Source: Arthrobacter russicus (lineage in GTDB: Bacteria > Actinomycetota > Actinomycetes > Actinomycetales > Micrococcaceae). From it: a DNA stretch of 64,000 bases. The notes beneath the pieces were generated by a model. The model saw only the letters and a list, made by a program, of their open reading frames with translations. It was not told the origin of the DNA and searched no databases. Below are positions 17,514 to 25,989 of the stretch, one piece after another. The position numbers and the translations under genes were made by a program. Positions within the stretch are counted from its first letter, which is position 1. Each line of letters starts with the position of its first letter. Where the stretch lies: the NCBI RefSeq assembly GCF_031454135.1, contig NZ_JAVDQF010000001.1, positions 2,480,001 through 2,544,000 of the forward strand. The letters are read 5' to 3'.

Positions 17514-19133
17514 ATGAATGACCAAATGCTCGGTGCGGATACCGATCAACTGCGCGCCCTGGCGCAGGCATTCGGCAGCGCCGCCGACCAGATAAATTCC
17601 GCCGTGGGTTCCTTGAGCCCGGCGGTGCAGCACAGCCCGTGGAGCGGCGGCGACGCGATGAAGTTCCGCGCCGATTGGAACAGTCGGATGCGGCCGCAGC
17701 TCAATGGCACGGCGAATGCGCTCAGCGGCCTGTCGAAGAAACTCGTGCAGCAGGCGGCGGACCAGGATCGGACGTCGGCGGTCGACGGTGGCGGCCCGGG
17801 CGGGGTGCCAGGCCCGACGCCGGAGCAGGTCAAGCAGCATCAGGCGGACCTGCGCTCGCAATTGGCCAAGATGCAAGGGGCCTCCAAAGACGAGGTCGAG
17901 AAGTGGTGGAATGGTCTTTCCGATGAGGACAAGAAGTACCTCATGCAAGGAAAGGACAGCCGGGGCAACGCGTTGGGCTCGGATCTGCTGGCGATCCAGT
18001 CGAAGCTGCCGGCGGGAGCCGTGGAGCAGCTCCGCTCGGATCTGACCAATGAGGCGAAAGCCACGATCCCGGTCTTCAAAGAAAAAACCACGATCGGCAT
18101 CGATGGCCGGGCCGGCTGGGTGCACGGCGGCGCGCATTTGGCGTCGGAAATCACCGAAAACGCCGACGGTTCGGCTTCGCTCAAAGTTTCCGGGGACATC
18201 GGCGGCGGGGTCAACAACCCCGGCGGTGGGAACGCCAAAGACGAGAACAGCAAGCCCGGCGTCAATGCGGGTGCCACCTTGACCGGCGAAATCAGCCGGA
18301 CCTACCTCTTCAAGAACAAGGCCGACGCCGAGGGCGCATTGAACGGAATGGTGAACGGACTGCCGCCGGACGGGTTCGGCGATGTCAAGAAGATCGTGGG
18401 CAATCCCGTCGATTACATCAACGACAAACTCAACGGCGCGGCGCAAGCCAACCACTCGGTCTCGCAGAGCGATTCGGTTAAGGGCACCCTCTCGGTTTAC
18501 GCCGACGGCAAGCTCGGCGGCGGCGACTCCGGGGTGAGCGGCGGGGTCAAAATGGATCTGGCTTACGAACACAACCTCACCAAAGACACCTCAAGCGCCT
18601 CCGGCACGCTGAACGTCAAGGCCGATTTGGACCTGGGCAACAACTTGAAGCTGGCCGGCGACGGCGAAGTGGGCGCGAAGATCACGATGGATGGGGACAA
18701 CAACATCCAGAAGCTCACGATCAGCGCCAAAGGCAACCTGTCCGAGTCCTTCGGTGCGAAATCCGAAATCGACGGGCTGGACAAGGGGGCGTTGGGCGGC
18801 TTCAAACTGAGCGCCGGCGACCAGGGAACCGTGCAGATGGACATCCCCTACACGGCGCAGAACCAGCAGATCATCACGCAGTTCATGGGCCACATGGGTA
18901 CCGGAGACACCGCGGCCATGGTCGGTGATCTGCAGCAGATCTACAAGGGCAGCGCGGTGACCATGCAGGTCAACACCGTGGCCAAAGCGGAGACGAATCT
19001 GGTCGACATGGACGCTTGGGCCGCGTCGTTGAAGATCGGCAAGAGTACTGAAGTCACCAGCAATGTGGGTACGCTTTTCAAACTGGCCGGAGACGAGAAA
19101 ATCCAGGCCTTCACCCCGGTCGGCCACCGATGA
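17514..19133 (+). CDS. Large WXG100-type protein with beta-rich C-terminus
   Basis: In this 539-residue protein residues 1-90 form a helical hairpin of WXG100 type: ADTDQLRALAQAFGSAADQI, the turn W43-S-G45, then a second helix ending in AADQD. A Gly/Pro linker precedes EVEKWWNGLSDEDKKYLMQG (about 127-146), a segment common behind WXG domains of type VII secretion substrates. The remaining 390 residues are Gly/Asn/Asp-rich with alternating beta patterns and no motif I recognise. No signal peptide or cysteine is seen. The gene is followed by a small gene 57 bp downstream. No EccC or other secretion component lies in the window, so export would rely on a system encoded elsewhere. Toxin, adhesin or surface protein are all possible. 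Confidence 0.75.
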   Translation: MNDQMLGADTDQLRALAQAFGSAADQINSAVGSLSPAVQHSPWSGGDAMKFRADWNSRMRPQLNGTANALSGLSKKLVQQAADQDRTSAVDGGGPGGVPGPTPEQVKQHQADLRSQLAKMQGASKDEVEKWWNGLSDEDKKYLMQGKDSRGNALGSDLLAIQSKLPAGAVEQLRSDLTNEAKATIPVFKEKTTIGIDGRAGWVHGGAHLASEITENADGSASLKVSGDIGGGVNNPGGGNAKDENSKPGVNAGATLTGEISRTYLFKNKADAEGALNGMVNGLPPDGFGDVKKIVGNPVDYINDKLNGAAQANHSVSQSDSVKGTLSVYADGKLGGGDSGVSGGVKMDLAYEHNLTKDTSSASGTLNVKADLDLGNNLKLAGDGEVGAKITMDGDNNIQKLTISAKGNLSESFGAKSEIDGLDKGALGGFKLSAGDQGTVQMDIPYTAQNQQIITQFMGHMGTGDTAAMVGDLQQIYKGSAVTMQVNTVAKAETNLVDMDAWAASLKIGKSTEVTSNVGTLFKLAGDEKIQAFTPVGHR

Positions 19134-19190
19134 CGGCCAACCGAAAACCGCAGCAGGCTCCGGGATCGTGCCGGATCGAAAGGACGTTGG

Positions 19191-19658
19191 TTGAGCGTGT
19201 CGATTGAACTTCACTCCGCACTGGGTTTCAGTGCCGTGCTGCCGGACGGTTCGTTCCTCCTGGCGGACTCCAGCGGCGGTCCGCAATCCGAGCAGATCAG
19301 CATTCCCGGCGACATCCTGTTCTCGATGGTCCGGGACGACGACACGGTGCACGATTACGCCCAAACCATCGAATGGACCGAAAAGTTCGCGAGCTTCTAC
19401 ACCTTCACCTACCACGGGGTGATCCAGATGGCGGGCAGCATAGCTAGTGAAGGCAAGCAGAGCTACGCGGTCGCGGTGGACTTCACCGATCAGAACGGGA
19501 ACCAGCGGATCGCCACCGTGGTGGGCATGAAGTTCGGCACCGGTGAATTCTTCGGCCTCACTCTGCTCGACCCGGTGACCGAGCCCGGGCAGCAGCCCGA
19601 TGCGCAGTGGGTCAAACAGATCGTCGACGGCATCTCGGTGAATGCCGCTGCTGCTTAG
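19191..19658 (+). CDS. Conserved partner of the WXG-type gene, unknown function
   Basis: A 155-residue acidic protein with no signal peptide or membrane helix. It is predicted to be alpha-beta (FSAVLPDGSFLLADSS, then YTFTYHGVIQMAGSI, then AVAVDFTDQNGNQRIATVVG) and has no motif known to me. The start is TTG at 19191, supported by AAAGGA eight bases upstream; GTG 19197 is the alternative. It directly follows the WXG-type gene and ends in a 3-bp tail overlap with trmB. Small proteins next to WXG-fusion genes are often chaperones or immunity proteins, so a cognate-partner role is a reasonable but untested guess. Confidence 0.65.
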   Translation: MSVSIELHSALGFSAVLPDGSFLLADSSGGPQSEQISIPGDILFSMVRDDDTVHDYAQTIEWTEKFASFYTFTYHGVIQMAGSIASEGKQSYAVAVDFTDQNGNQRIATVVGMKFGTGEFFGLTLLDPVTEPGQQPDAQWVKQIVDGISVNAAAA

Positions 19659-20365
19659 GCCGGTTTGCGGTAAGTCAGATCCCGGACCGTGCGACCGGCC
19701 AGATGGGCCTTGTTCTCGAAACTGGTGATGATCCGGCCCTCGAACCGCGGCGCCCAGGCTTCGTGTTCATTGAGCAGGGTCGAGGCTTCACCGATCTCGA
19801 GCATCTGTTCGGCGTAGTGTTCCCAATCCGTGGCGAGCCGCCACAGCCCGCCGGGGCGCAGCGAACGCGCCACCAGCTCCGCGAACTCGGGGGTCACCAA
19901 ACGGCGTTTTTCGTGTTTGGCTTTGGGCCAGGGGTCGGAGAAAAAGGTCCAGACCTCGGCGAGCGATCCAGGCCGGATCATGGTCGCCAGCACCTCGGGG
20001 GCATTCGCCTGGACTACACGCAGATTCTGCAGGCCATTGGCTGCTGCCCGCTGCACGGTCTGCGCCAAGCCGGGCAGGTACACCTCGACCGCCAAGAAAT
20101 CTCGCTCCGGCGCTTCGGCCGCGGCATGGACCACGGCCTCGCCCAGCCCGGAACCGATTTCCAGCACCAACTCGGCATCCCGGCCGAAAGCCGCGGCTGC
20201 GTCGAAGCGGTACTCCGGATCGACCGAGGTGTCCGCCAAAGCCCGCGGCACATCGATCAGAAACTGCTCGCGGTTCTCTTCCCAAGCCTTTTCCCGGCGC
20301 CCTTGGAGGCGGCTGCCCCGGCGCACGAAGGAGACCGGTTGCGGGCGGTATGTGCTGTTTTCCAT
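19655..20365 (-). CDS. trmB: tRNA (guanine-N7-)-methyltransferase TrmB
   Basis: This 236-residue SAM-dependent methyltransferase makes m7G46 in the variable loop of tRNAs. It shows the SAM-binding motif LEIGSGLGEA (about residue 69), the TrmB hallmark FFSDPWPKAKHEKRRL (about 144) and the C-terminal WRLATDWEHYAEQML. ATG at 20365 is the natural start; a far longer frame that also covers the neighbouring transporter is an artefact. It lies 11 bp downstream of the MFS gene on the same strand and is likely co-transcribed with it. Its stop codon overlaps the end of the convergent gene at 19191. Confidence 0.96.
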   Translation of the reverse strand: MENSTYRPQPVSFVRRGSRLQGRREKAWEENREQFLIDVPRALADTSVDPEYRFDAAAAFGRDAELVLEIGSGLGEAVVHAAAEAPERDFLAVEVYLPGLAQTVQRAAANGLQNLRVVQANAPEVLATMIRPGSLAEVWTFFSDPWPKAKHEKRRLVTPEFAELVARSLRPGGLWRLATDWEHYAEQMLEIGEASTLLNEHEAWAPRFEGRIITSFENKAHLAGRTVRDLTYRKPA

Positions 20366-20376
20366 CGCCTTCCAGC

Positions 20377-21618
20377 TTATCCTGCACCGATACCCGCATC
20401 GGTGTGCCGGCGCAGCGCGAGCCAGGCCAGGACCATGGCCAGGCCGGCCAGGACGATCACCATGAGCGCCAAGGCGTCCCAGCCCAGCGATTGGAAGACG
20501 ATGCCGCCGCACCAGCCGATCAGACTCGAGCCGATGTAATAGAACAGGTTGTACAAGGCTGCCGCCTGGGCCGGCCCGGTTTTGGCCAAGACCGGCGTCC
20601 AGCCGGAGGCCATCGCATGGGCGGCGAAGAAGCCCGCGGTCAGCACCAACAGGCCCAGGAGAATCACCGGCAGCCACGGGGCCATGGTCAGGGCGACCCC
20701 GACGATCATCACCGAAGTGCCACCAGCCAGCACCCGGCGGCGACCCAGGCGGGCGCTCAGGCCACCGGCGAACCGGGAGGAAAAAGTCCCGGCCAGGTAA
20801 GCCAGGAACAGCAAGCTGGTCAAGGTGGCCGGCAGGAAAAACGGATCCGCACCGAGCCGGAAGCCCAGGTAGTTGTAGACCGCGACGAAGCCGCCCATCA
20901 GCAGGAGCCCCTGCGCGTAGAGCACGAGCAGGGCAGGGTTGCGCAGATTGGCGAGCAGCCGTCCGGCCAGGCCGGGGCCGCCGTCGTGCTTCGAGCGTTT
21001 CGCGAAGCCCCGCTGCCGGGGCGCCAGCAGGATGAAGCCGACTGCGGCGAGCCCGGAAAGCAGACTGACCGCCAGCACACCGATCCGCCAACCGGCGAAG
21101 TCGCCCACCGGTCCGGCGACGACCCGGCCCAGCAGGCCGCCGATCGACGTCCCGGCGACGTAGGTGCCGGCCGCGATCCCGGCGTGCAGTTTGTGCACTT
21201 CTTCGGTCAGATAGGCCAGTGCCAGGGCGGGTATCCCGCCCAAGGACACGCCTTCGAAAAAGCGGACCACCAAGATCGCGGACAGGTTCGGCATGAGCGG
21301 GACGATCAGACCGAAGACCGTGGCTCCGATCACGGCAAAATACATTGCGCGCAATCGGCCGATCCGGTCTGCCGCCGCGGACCAGGGGATCACCGCCAAA
21401 GCGAGTCCGACGGTGGCTGCGGAGACCGTCAGCGCGGCATCCGCGGCGCTGACCCCGAGGTCCGCGGAGATCAGCGGCAGCACGCCCTGGACCGAATAGA
21501 GCTGGGCGAAAGTGGCGACGCCGGCGCAGGCCAGGGCGACCAGAATCCTGCGATAGGCATTGCTCCCGCGCGGGTGGCCTTCCCAAGCGCGGCCGGCGGA
21601 CGGGGGCGCTGCAGGCAT
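20377..21618 (-). CDS. MFS transporter (YnfM/AraJ-like)
   Basis: The 413-residue protein has 12 predicted membrane helices. Helix 1 (VALACAGVATFAQLYSVQGVLP) leads into the drug:H+ antiporter-type loop DRIGRLRAMY between helices 2 and 3; a central cytoplasmic loop is RQRGFAKRSKHDGG. VQGVLPLISADLGVS is typical of YnfM-like (arabinose-efflux/inner membrane) proteins. The start at 21618 (MPAAPP) is weakly supported by a ribosome site, and a start 5-20 codons further downstream is possible. The substrate is unknown. trmB follows in the same transcript. Confidence 0.88.
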   Translation of the reverse strand: MPAAPPSAGRAWEGHPRGSNAYRRILVALACAGVATFAQLYSVQGVLPLISADLGVSAADAALTVSAATVGLALAVIPWSAAADRIGRLRAMYFAVIGATVFGLIVPLMPNLSAILVVRFFEGVSLGGIPALALAYLTEEVHKLHAGIAAGTYVAGTSIGGLLGRVVAGPVGDFAGWRIGVLAVSLLSGLAAVGFILLAPRQRGFAKRSKHDGGPGLAGRLLANLRNPALLVLYAQGLLLMGGFVAVYNYLGFRLGADPFFLPATLTSLLFLAYLAGTFSSRFAGGLSARLGRRRVLAGGTSVMIVGVALTMAPWLPVILLGLLVLTAGFFAAHAMASGWTPVLAKTGPAQAAALYNLFYYIGSSLIGWCGGIVFQSLGWDALALMVIVLAGLAMVLAWLALRRHTDAGIGAG

Positions 21619-21939
21619 GTCTTCATGGTAAGCGTGCCGGGCGACCCGGATCGCCCGCCGCCGTGATGCCGGACACGTTGTCCGAAAATGATTCGCAATA
21701 CTGTTACACTGGTAACACTTGGTGCGGATTTGTATCCGTACCCTGCGTCGATGAACGCGATCGTTCGGTCCCGCTGTGTGAATCCCCTTGGTTTGGGAGT
21801 GCGGTTGACTGCAATGTCTCTTATGCATTTCTTCGGCGAACCCTTGCGCCAACCGGCCGCGGGGGACGACGCCTCTGCCGCTGTCCGCGATTGACATCGC
21901 GCTGCCGGAAGAGACTCAGCCCGAAAGATTTTCCTGACC
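21619..21939. other. 321-bp leader region before the DEAD-box helicase
   Basis: The region separates the divergent MFS and helicase genes. It holds TGTTAC-ACTG-GTAACA (21702-21717), a perfect inverted repeat that overlaps an extended -10-like TGTTACACT, followed by about 230 bp of probable 5' leader. A long leader is common for cold-inducible DEAD-box helicase genes. Within it 21872-21937 reads as a protein-like stretch (PLPLSAIDIALPEETQP) that stops just before the helicase ATG and is out of frame with it. Confidence 0.4.
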
Positions 21940-23565
21940 ATGCAAACATTTGCCTCCTTGGGTGTGCCCAAGGCCCTCGTTTCAGTGCTCGATGCGCAAG
22001 GCATCAGTGCTCCTTTCCCGATCCAAGCCAAGACACTGCCCGATTCGCTCGGCGGCCGCGATGTGCTGGGCCGTGGCCGTACCGGCTCCGGCAAAACCCT
22101 GGCCTTCGGCTTGCCGTTGGTCGCCCGGCTCGCCGAGCGCGAAGCGGCTTACCTGCGCAAGCCCAACCGCCCGCTGGGCCTGGTGCTAGCACCGACCCGC
22201 GAACTGGCCACGCAGATCAATGCGACCATCGAGCCGCTGGCGAAAGCCCTCGGCTTGAACACCACGGTGATCTACGGCGGAGTCTCGCAGCAACGCCAAG
22301 AGCGCGCGCTCAAAGCCGGCGTCGACATCGTGATCGCATGCCCGGGCCGCCTCGAAGATTTGATGCGGCAGAAGCTGGTCACCCTCGAATCGGTGGAAAT
22401 CACCGTGCTCGACGAGGCCGACCACATGGCCGACCTCGGCTTCCTGCCCGTGGTCAAGCGGATCATGGACACGACGCCGGCCCAGGGCCAGCGCTTGCTC
22501 TTCTCCGCGACTTTGGACAACGGTGTGGACAAGATCGTGCAACGCTACTTGAGCCAGCCGGTCACGCACTCGGTCGACGAGCCCAAGGCCGCGGTCTCCA
22601 CCATGGAGCACCACGTGCTGGCGGTCGCCGATCAGAACGTCAAAAAGCAGCTGATCGTCGAGCTCGCCTCCGGAACCGGCCGCCGGGTGCTCTTCATGCG
22701 GACCAAGCACCATGCCCGCAAGCTGGCCAAAACCCTGACCGACGCCGGAATCCCGGCCGTCGACCTGCACGGCAACCTCTCGCAGAATGCCCGTGACCGG
22801 AACCTCGCGGAGTTCTCCTCCGGCGAAGTCCGGGTGCTGGTGGCCACGGACGTCGCCGCGCGCGGGGTGCACGTGGACGACGTCGAACTGGTCATCCATG
22901 TCGACCCGCCCACCGAACACAAGGCTTATCTGCACCGTTCGGGCCGGACCGCCCGGGCCGGTTCGGATGGCACGGTGGTCACGATCTCGCTTCCCGAGCA
23001 GCAGCAGGACGTCAAAAAGCTGATGCGCGCGGCGGGCGTCGACGTGGCCTTCGAAAAGGTCACCGCGACTTCGCCGCTGATTGCCAAGCTCGTTGGCGAC
23101 GTGGCCGAGAAGATCGACCCGCGGACCCGGGCCGCGCTGCTCGCGGCGAAAGCCCCGCAGCAAGGCGGCGGCCGGTCCACCGGGGCAAACGCCGAGCGGA
23201 AGCGCACCCAGCGTGCGGAAGGCGGCCGAGGCCGTTCGCAAGGCGGCCAGCGCGGCGGTCAGCGTCAAGCTGCTGCCGGCAACCGCGAGGAACGCCGCCG
23301 GGATCAGCCGCAGGCGCCGAGATTCGGTTCGGATGCTCCGCGGAGTGTCCGTTCCAATGGCCGGACCGATTCGGCCCGCACCAGTTCGCCCCGTACTGCC
23401 GGAGCCGGCAACGGCTCCCAGCGGGGCAGTGCGGGCCGGAACGCTTCTGGCCATGGCAGCGCCAACCAGGGCGGCTCCATCGAGCACGCTCCGGCGCAGC
23501 GCCGCAGCCGTCCTTCGGGCCCGCGCCGGGCCGGCGCACCCGCATCGAACGCGCGTCGGGGCTAG
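21940..23565 (+). CDS. DEAD-box RNA helicase, RhlE-like
   Basis: This 541-residue ATP-dependent RNA helicase is probably involved in ribosome assembly or mRNA turnover, often under cold. Ordered motifs are the Q-motif (FPIQ, about 26), Walker A GRTGSGKT (46-53), PTRELA, GG, the TPGR-like motif as CPGR, DEAD (in VLDEADHM), SAT, and in domain 2 RVLVATDVAARGVHVDDV and HRSGRTARAG. From about residue 405 the tail is low-complexity, Arg/Gly/Gln/Ser-rich and very basic, as expected for RNA binding. No good ribosome site precedes ATG 21940, and the N-terminus is short, so the true start is uncertain. A terminator hairpin follows. Confidence 0.93.
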   Translation: MQTFASLGVPKALVSVLDAQGISAPFPIQAKTLPDSLGGRDVLGRGRTGSGKTLAFGLPLVARLAEREAAYLRKPNRPLGLVLAPTRELATQINATIEPLAKALGLNTTVIYGGVSQQRQERALKAGVDIVIACPGRLEDLMRQKLVTLESVEITVLDEADHMADLGFLPVVKRIMDTTPAQGQRLLFSATLDNGVDKIVQRYLSQPVTHSVDEPKAAVSTMEHHVLAVADQNVKKQLIVELASGTGRRVLFMRTKHHARKLAKTLTDAGIPAVDLHGNLSQNARDRNLAEFSSGEVRVLVATDVAARGVHVDDVELVIHVDPPTEHKAYLHRSGRTARAGSDGTVVTISLPEQQQDVKKLMRAAGVDVAFEKVTATSPLIAKLVGDVAEKIDPRTRAALLAAKAPQQGGGRSTGANAERKRTQRAEGGRGRSQGGQRGGQRQAAAGNREERRRDQPQAPRFGSDAPRSVRSNGRTDSARTSSPRTAGAGNGSQRGSAGRNASGHGSANQGGSIEHAPAQRRSRPSGPRRAGAPASNARRG

Positions 23566-23614
23566 CCCGGCCGCAACTGCCGACCATGCCCCGGCATGGA
23601 CCTTGAGCGATAGG

Positions 23615-23659
23615 CGCTCCTGCTCGCTGATCGAAAGATACAGTGAGCAGGAGCGTTTT
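23615..23659 (+). terminator. Intrinsic terminator after the helicase gene
   Basis: CGCTCCTGCTCGCT (23615-23628) and AGTGAGCAGGAGCG (23642-23655) pair with one G-T position around a 13-nt loop and are followed by TTTT. A smaller CCATGCC/GGCATGG hairpin precedes it at 23584-23599. The terminator ends just before the ribosome site of the permease gene. Confidence 0.8.
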
Positions 23660-23685
23660 GCGTTGTGGCAGAAGAAGGAGACCCT

Positions 23686-25104
23686 GTGCCCGGAACCACC
23701 GGTGGCCGAAGCCTGCTGGAGAAGCACAGCATCGACGTGGTTCCGGCCGAGGAACGCCATGGCCGGCCATGGCATCAATTCACCCTGTGGTTCGGTGCGA
23801 ATCTGCAGATCACCGCGGTGGTGGACGGCGCGCTCGCGGTGGTCTTCGGCGCCGATGCGCTCTGGGCGATCATCGGCTTGCTGATCGGGAACATCGCCGG
23901 TGGCGTGGTGATGGCCCTGCACTCCGCGCAAGGGCCCAGGCTGGGACTTCCGCAGATGATTTCCAGCCGGGCGCAGTTCGGCGTCTATGGGGCGGTGATC
24001 CCGTTGGTCCTGGCGATCCTGATGTACTTGGGTTTCGCCTCCACCGGGGCGGTGCTCGCCGGCCAAGCCGTGAATGTGATCACCGGTTGGCAGAACCAGG
24101 CCCTGGGCATCGTGGTCTTCGGGGTGCTCACCGCTGCGGTGGCCACCATGGGGTACCGGTACATCCACGTGCTGGGCCGGATCGCGACGATCGCCGGGTT
24201 GCTCGGATTCGGTTATCTGACCTTCCGGCTGTTCGCCCAATACGACGTCGGCGCCCTGTTGGGGGCGAAGGCCTTTGCGCCCGCGAGCTTTTTGACCGCG
24301 ATTGCGCTGGCCGCCGGCTGGCAGCTCACCTATGGGCCGTATGTGGCCGACTATTCGCGCTACCTGCCGGCGCAGACCCCGCAGCACAAGACATTTTGGG
24401 CCACCTTCGGCGGCAGTGTGCTCGGCTCGCAGTGGTCGATGTCGTTGGGGGCCTTGCTCGCCGCGTTGCCGCTTGCCGCCGATGCCGGGTTCCTGGGCAA
24501 TCAGGTCGGGTTCCTGGGCCAGCTCGGCGGGCCGGGGGCGTTCACCGTGTTCATCGCCCTGGTGGTGCTGATCGGCAAGCTCACGGTCAACACGCTCAAC
24601 GCCTACGGCGGCTTCATGTCGTTGCTGACCACGGTCTCCGCGTTCACCGGACGCAGCCGGATCCGGCAAGCCGTCCGGGTGCTCTACATCTGCGGGTTCC
24701 TGCTGCTTTCGGTGCTGATCGCGGTCGGCGCTTCGGCGGACTTCCTGGGCAACTTCAAATCGCTCGTGCTGTTGCTGCTCATGGTGTTCATCCCATGGAG
24801 TGCGATCAATCTGGTGGACTACTACCTGATTTCCAAAGAACGCGTGGACATCCCGGCGCTCTACGACGTCAACGGCCGCTACGGGAAGTGGAATCGGGCG
24901 GCCTTGCTCAGCTACGCGGCCGGAGTCCTGGTGCAGATCCCGTTCCTGGCGCAGACGCTCTACACCGGGCCCTTCGCGGCGGCCTTGGGCAGTGCGGACA
25001 TCTCGTGGCTGGTGGGCCTGGTGGTCTCCGCCGCGATCTACTACCCCTGGGCGAAACGCCTGGTTTCAAGGCGCACCGACGAGCACGCCCAGCGGAGTCA
25101 ATGA
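23686..25104 (+). CDS. NCS1-family purine/cytosine permease
   Basis: This 472-residue, roughly 12-helix permease belongs to the nucleobase:cation symporter-1 family (cytosine, purines, allantoin or hydantoins). Recognisable parts are RHGRPWHQFTLWFGANLQ at the N-terminus, SAQGPRLGLPQMISSRAQFG (the NCS1 signature around helix 3) and GWQLTYGPYVADYSRYLP. I choose GTG 23686 because AGAAGGAG lies six bases before it. An in-frame GTG at 23665 would place that ribosome site inside the coding region. The convergent neighbour is hutD-like. The exact nucleobase cannot be read. Confidence 0.92.
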   Translation: MPGTTGGRSLLEKHSIDVVPAEERHGRPWHQFTLWFGANLQITAVVDGALAVVFGADALWAIIGLLIGNIAGGVVMALHSAQGPRLGLPQMISSRAQFGVYGAVIPLVLAILMYLGFASTGAVLAGQAVNVITGWQNQALGIVVFGVLTAAVATMGYRYIHVLGRIATIAGLLGFGYLTFRLFAQYDVGALLGAKAFAPASFLTAIALAAGWQLTYGPYVADYSRYLPAQTPQHKTFWATFGGSVLGSQWSMSLGALLAALPLAADAGFLGNQVGFLGQLGGPGAFTVFIALVVLIGKLTVNTLNAYGGFMSLLTTVSAFTGRSRIRQAVRVLYICGFLLLSVLIAVGASADFLGNFKSLVLLLLMVFIPWSAINLVDYYLISKERVDIPALYDVNGRYGKWNRAALLSYAAGVLVQIPFLAQTLYTGPFAAALGSADISWLVGLVVSAAIYYPWAKRLVSRRTDEHAQRSQ

Positions 25105-25145
25105 GCGCGTAGGCCGATTGCCTGGCAACTCCGTCGTCGAGTCGG

Positions 25146-25718
25146 TCAGGTCTGCGCCGGGTCGATGCTGATGATCGCCACGAAGCCGCGGCCGCTGAGC
25201 TCCGGCGCCTGCTCGCCGTGGCCGACGACGGCGTCGTACCGTGCCAAGGCGACCGGCTCACCGGCGCTGCCATCGGGCCCCGGAACCGAAACCGTGGCCG
25301 CGCCTTGCAGCAACACCGCCCATTGCCCGGGGAACACCGGGTGTGGGCGCTTTTTGGACAGCTCCAGGACCGTGGTGAACCCCTGGAAGGCGCCGCGCCG
25401 GGTCATCACATTCAAGTCGGTACTGGACCCGACCGGCTCTCCGGACACTGCGGAATCCCCGGAGAATCGGAACGGCCGGTACTTCTCCAGGCCGTGCTCG
25501 GCGCCGTCGACGTCCAGCAGCAGGAATTCGCCCTCGATCAAGGTGATCACCCGGTCGATGCCCGGCAGTGCGGAAAACGGCCCGGCCTGGTCGATCGAGG
25601 CGATGCTGATCCGCCAGCCGAAATCACTGCCGGGCGCATCCGCATCGAGCACCCGGGTGTTACCGCCGCCATTGAGCCAGGGCTGTGCCTTGAGCTCGGC
25701 GTATCTGATCACTCGCAT
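25146..25718 (-). CDS. HutD/Ves-family protein
   Basis: This 190-residue bicupin-like protein of the HutD/Ves family carries the N-terminal WLNGGGNTRVL, GWRISIASIDQAGPFSALPGIDRVI, and the central FRFSGDS segment. HutD is linked to histidine utilisation in other bacteria, perhaps as a regulator sensing formyl-glutamate-type metabolites. No other hut gene is present here. It follows the small membrane protein gene with the start codon immediately after that gene's stop, so the two are translationally coupled. Confidence 0.9.
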   Translation of the reverse strand: MRVIRYAELKAQPWLNGGGNTRVLDADAPGSDFGWRISIASIDQAGPFSALPGIDRVITLIEGEFLLLDVDGAEHGLEKYRPFRFSGDSAVSGEPVGSSTDLNVMTRRGAFQGFTTVLELSKKRPHPVFPGQWAVLLQGAATVSVPGPDGSAGEPVALARYDAVVGHGEQAPELSGRGFVAIISIDPAQT

Positions 25719-25949
25719 TCAGTCGTCCACCGTTTCCACACTGATCACACGCATCCGTTTCGGCTCTTCACGCCGCCGCCGAATCGCTCGCCGGATCCGG
25801 TTGGTCGCGAATCCCAGGACCGGCGCCAGGGCCAAGGCCAGAAGCAGCTTCAGGATGAACGGCCAGGGCACCAGGCTCAAGACCACGAAGATCAGCACGA
25901 AGCCGGCTACCTGCAGGCCGATGTCGAGCCAATCGATACGTGAGCGCAT
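25719..25949 (-). CDS. Small two-helix membrane protein
   Basis: A 76-residue protein: an N-terminal charged segment, two hydrophobic helices (about 10-28 and 30-48, WPFILKLLLALALAPVLGF) and a very basic cytoplasmic tail (RIRRAIRRRREEPKRMR). I recognise no family. It is encoded directly upstream of hutD with no gap, and its own start lies 40 bp downstream of the amino-acid permease gene's stop on the same strand, so a three-gene transcript is possible. Confidence 0.7.
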   Translation of the reverse strand: MRSRIDWLDIGLQVAGFVLIFVVLSLVPWPFILKLLLALALAPVLGFATNRIRRAIRRRREEPKRMRVISVETVDD

Positions 25950-25989
25950 GGGTCCAGCCTACGGGGTCTGCGGCGCAACGGGGCCGGGA

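Noticed and set aside
23665-23685. Upstream GTG start for the NCS1 permease
   Set aside because: It would place the strong AGAAGGAG ribosome site within the coding region; GTG 23686 is correctly spaced behind it.
22186-24669. Minus-strand open frame of 827 codons
   Set aside because: It runs antisense through the helicase and permease genes. It is Arg/Gly/Gln-rich with no domain, typical for the antisense of high-GC genes.
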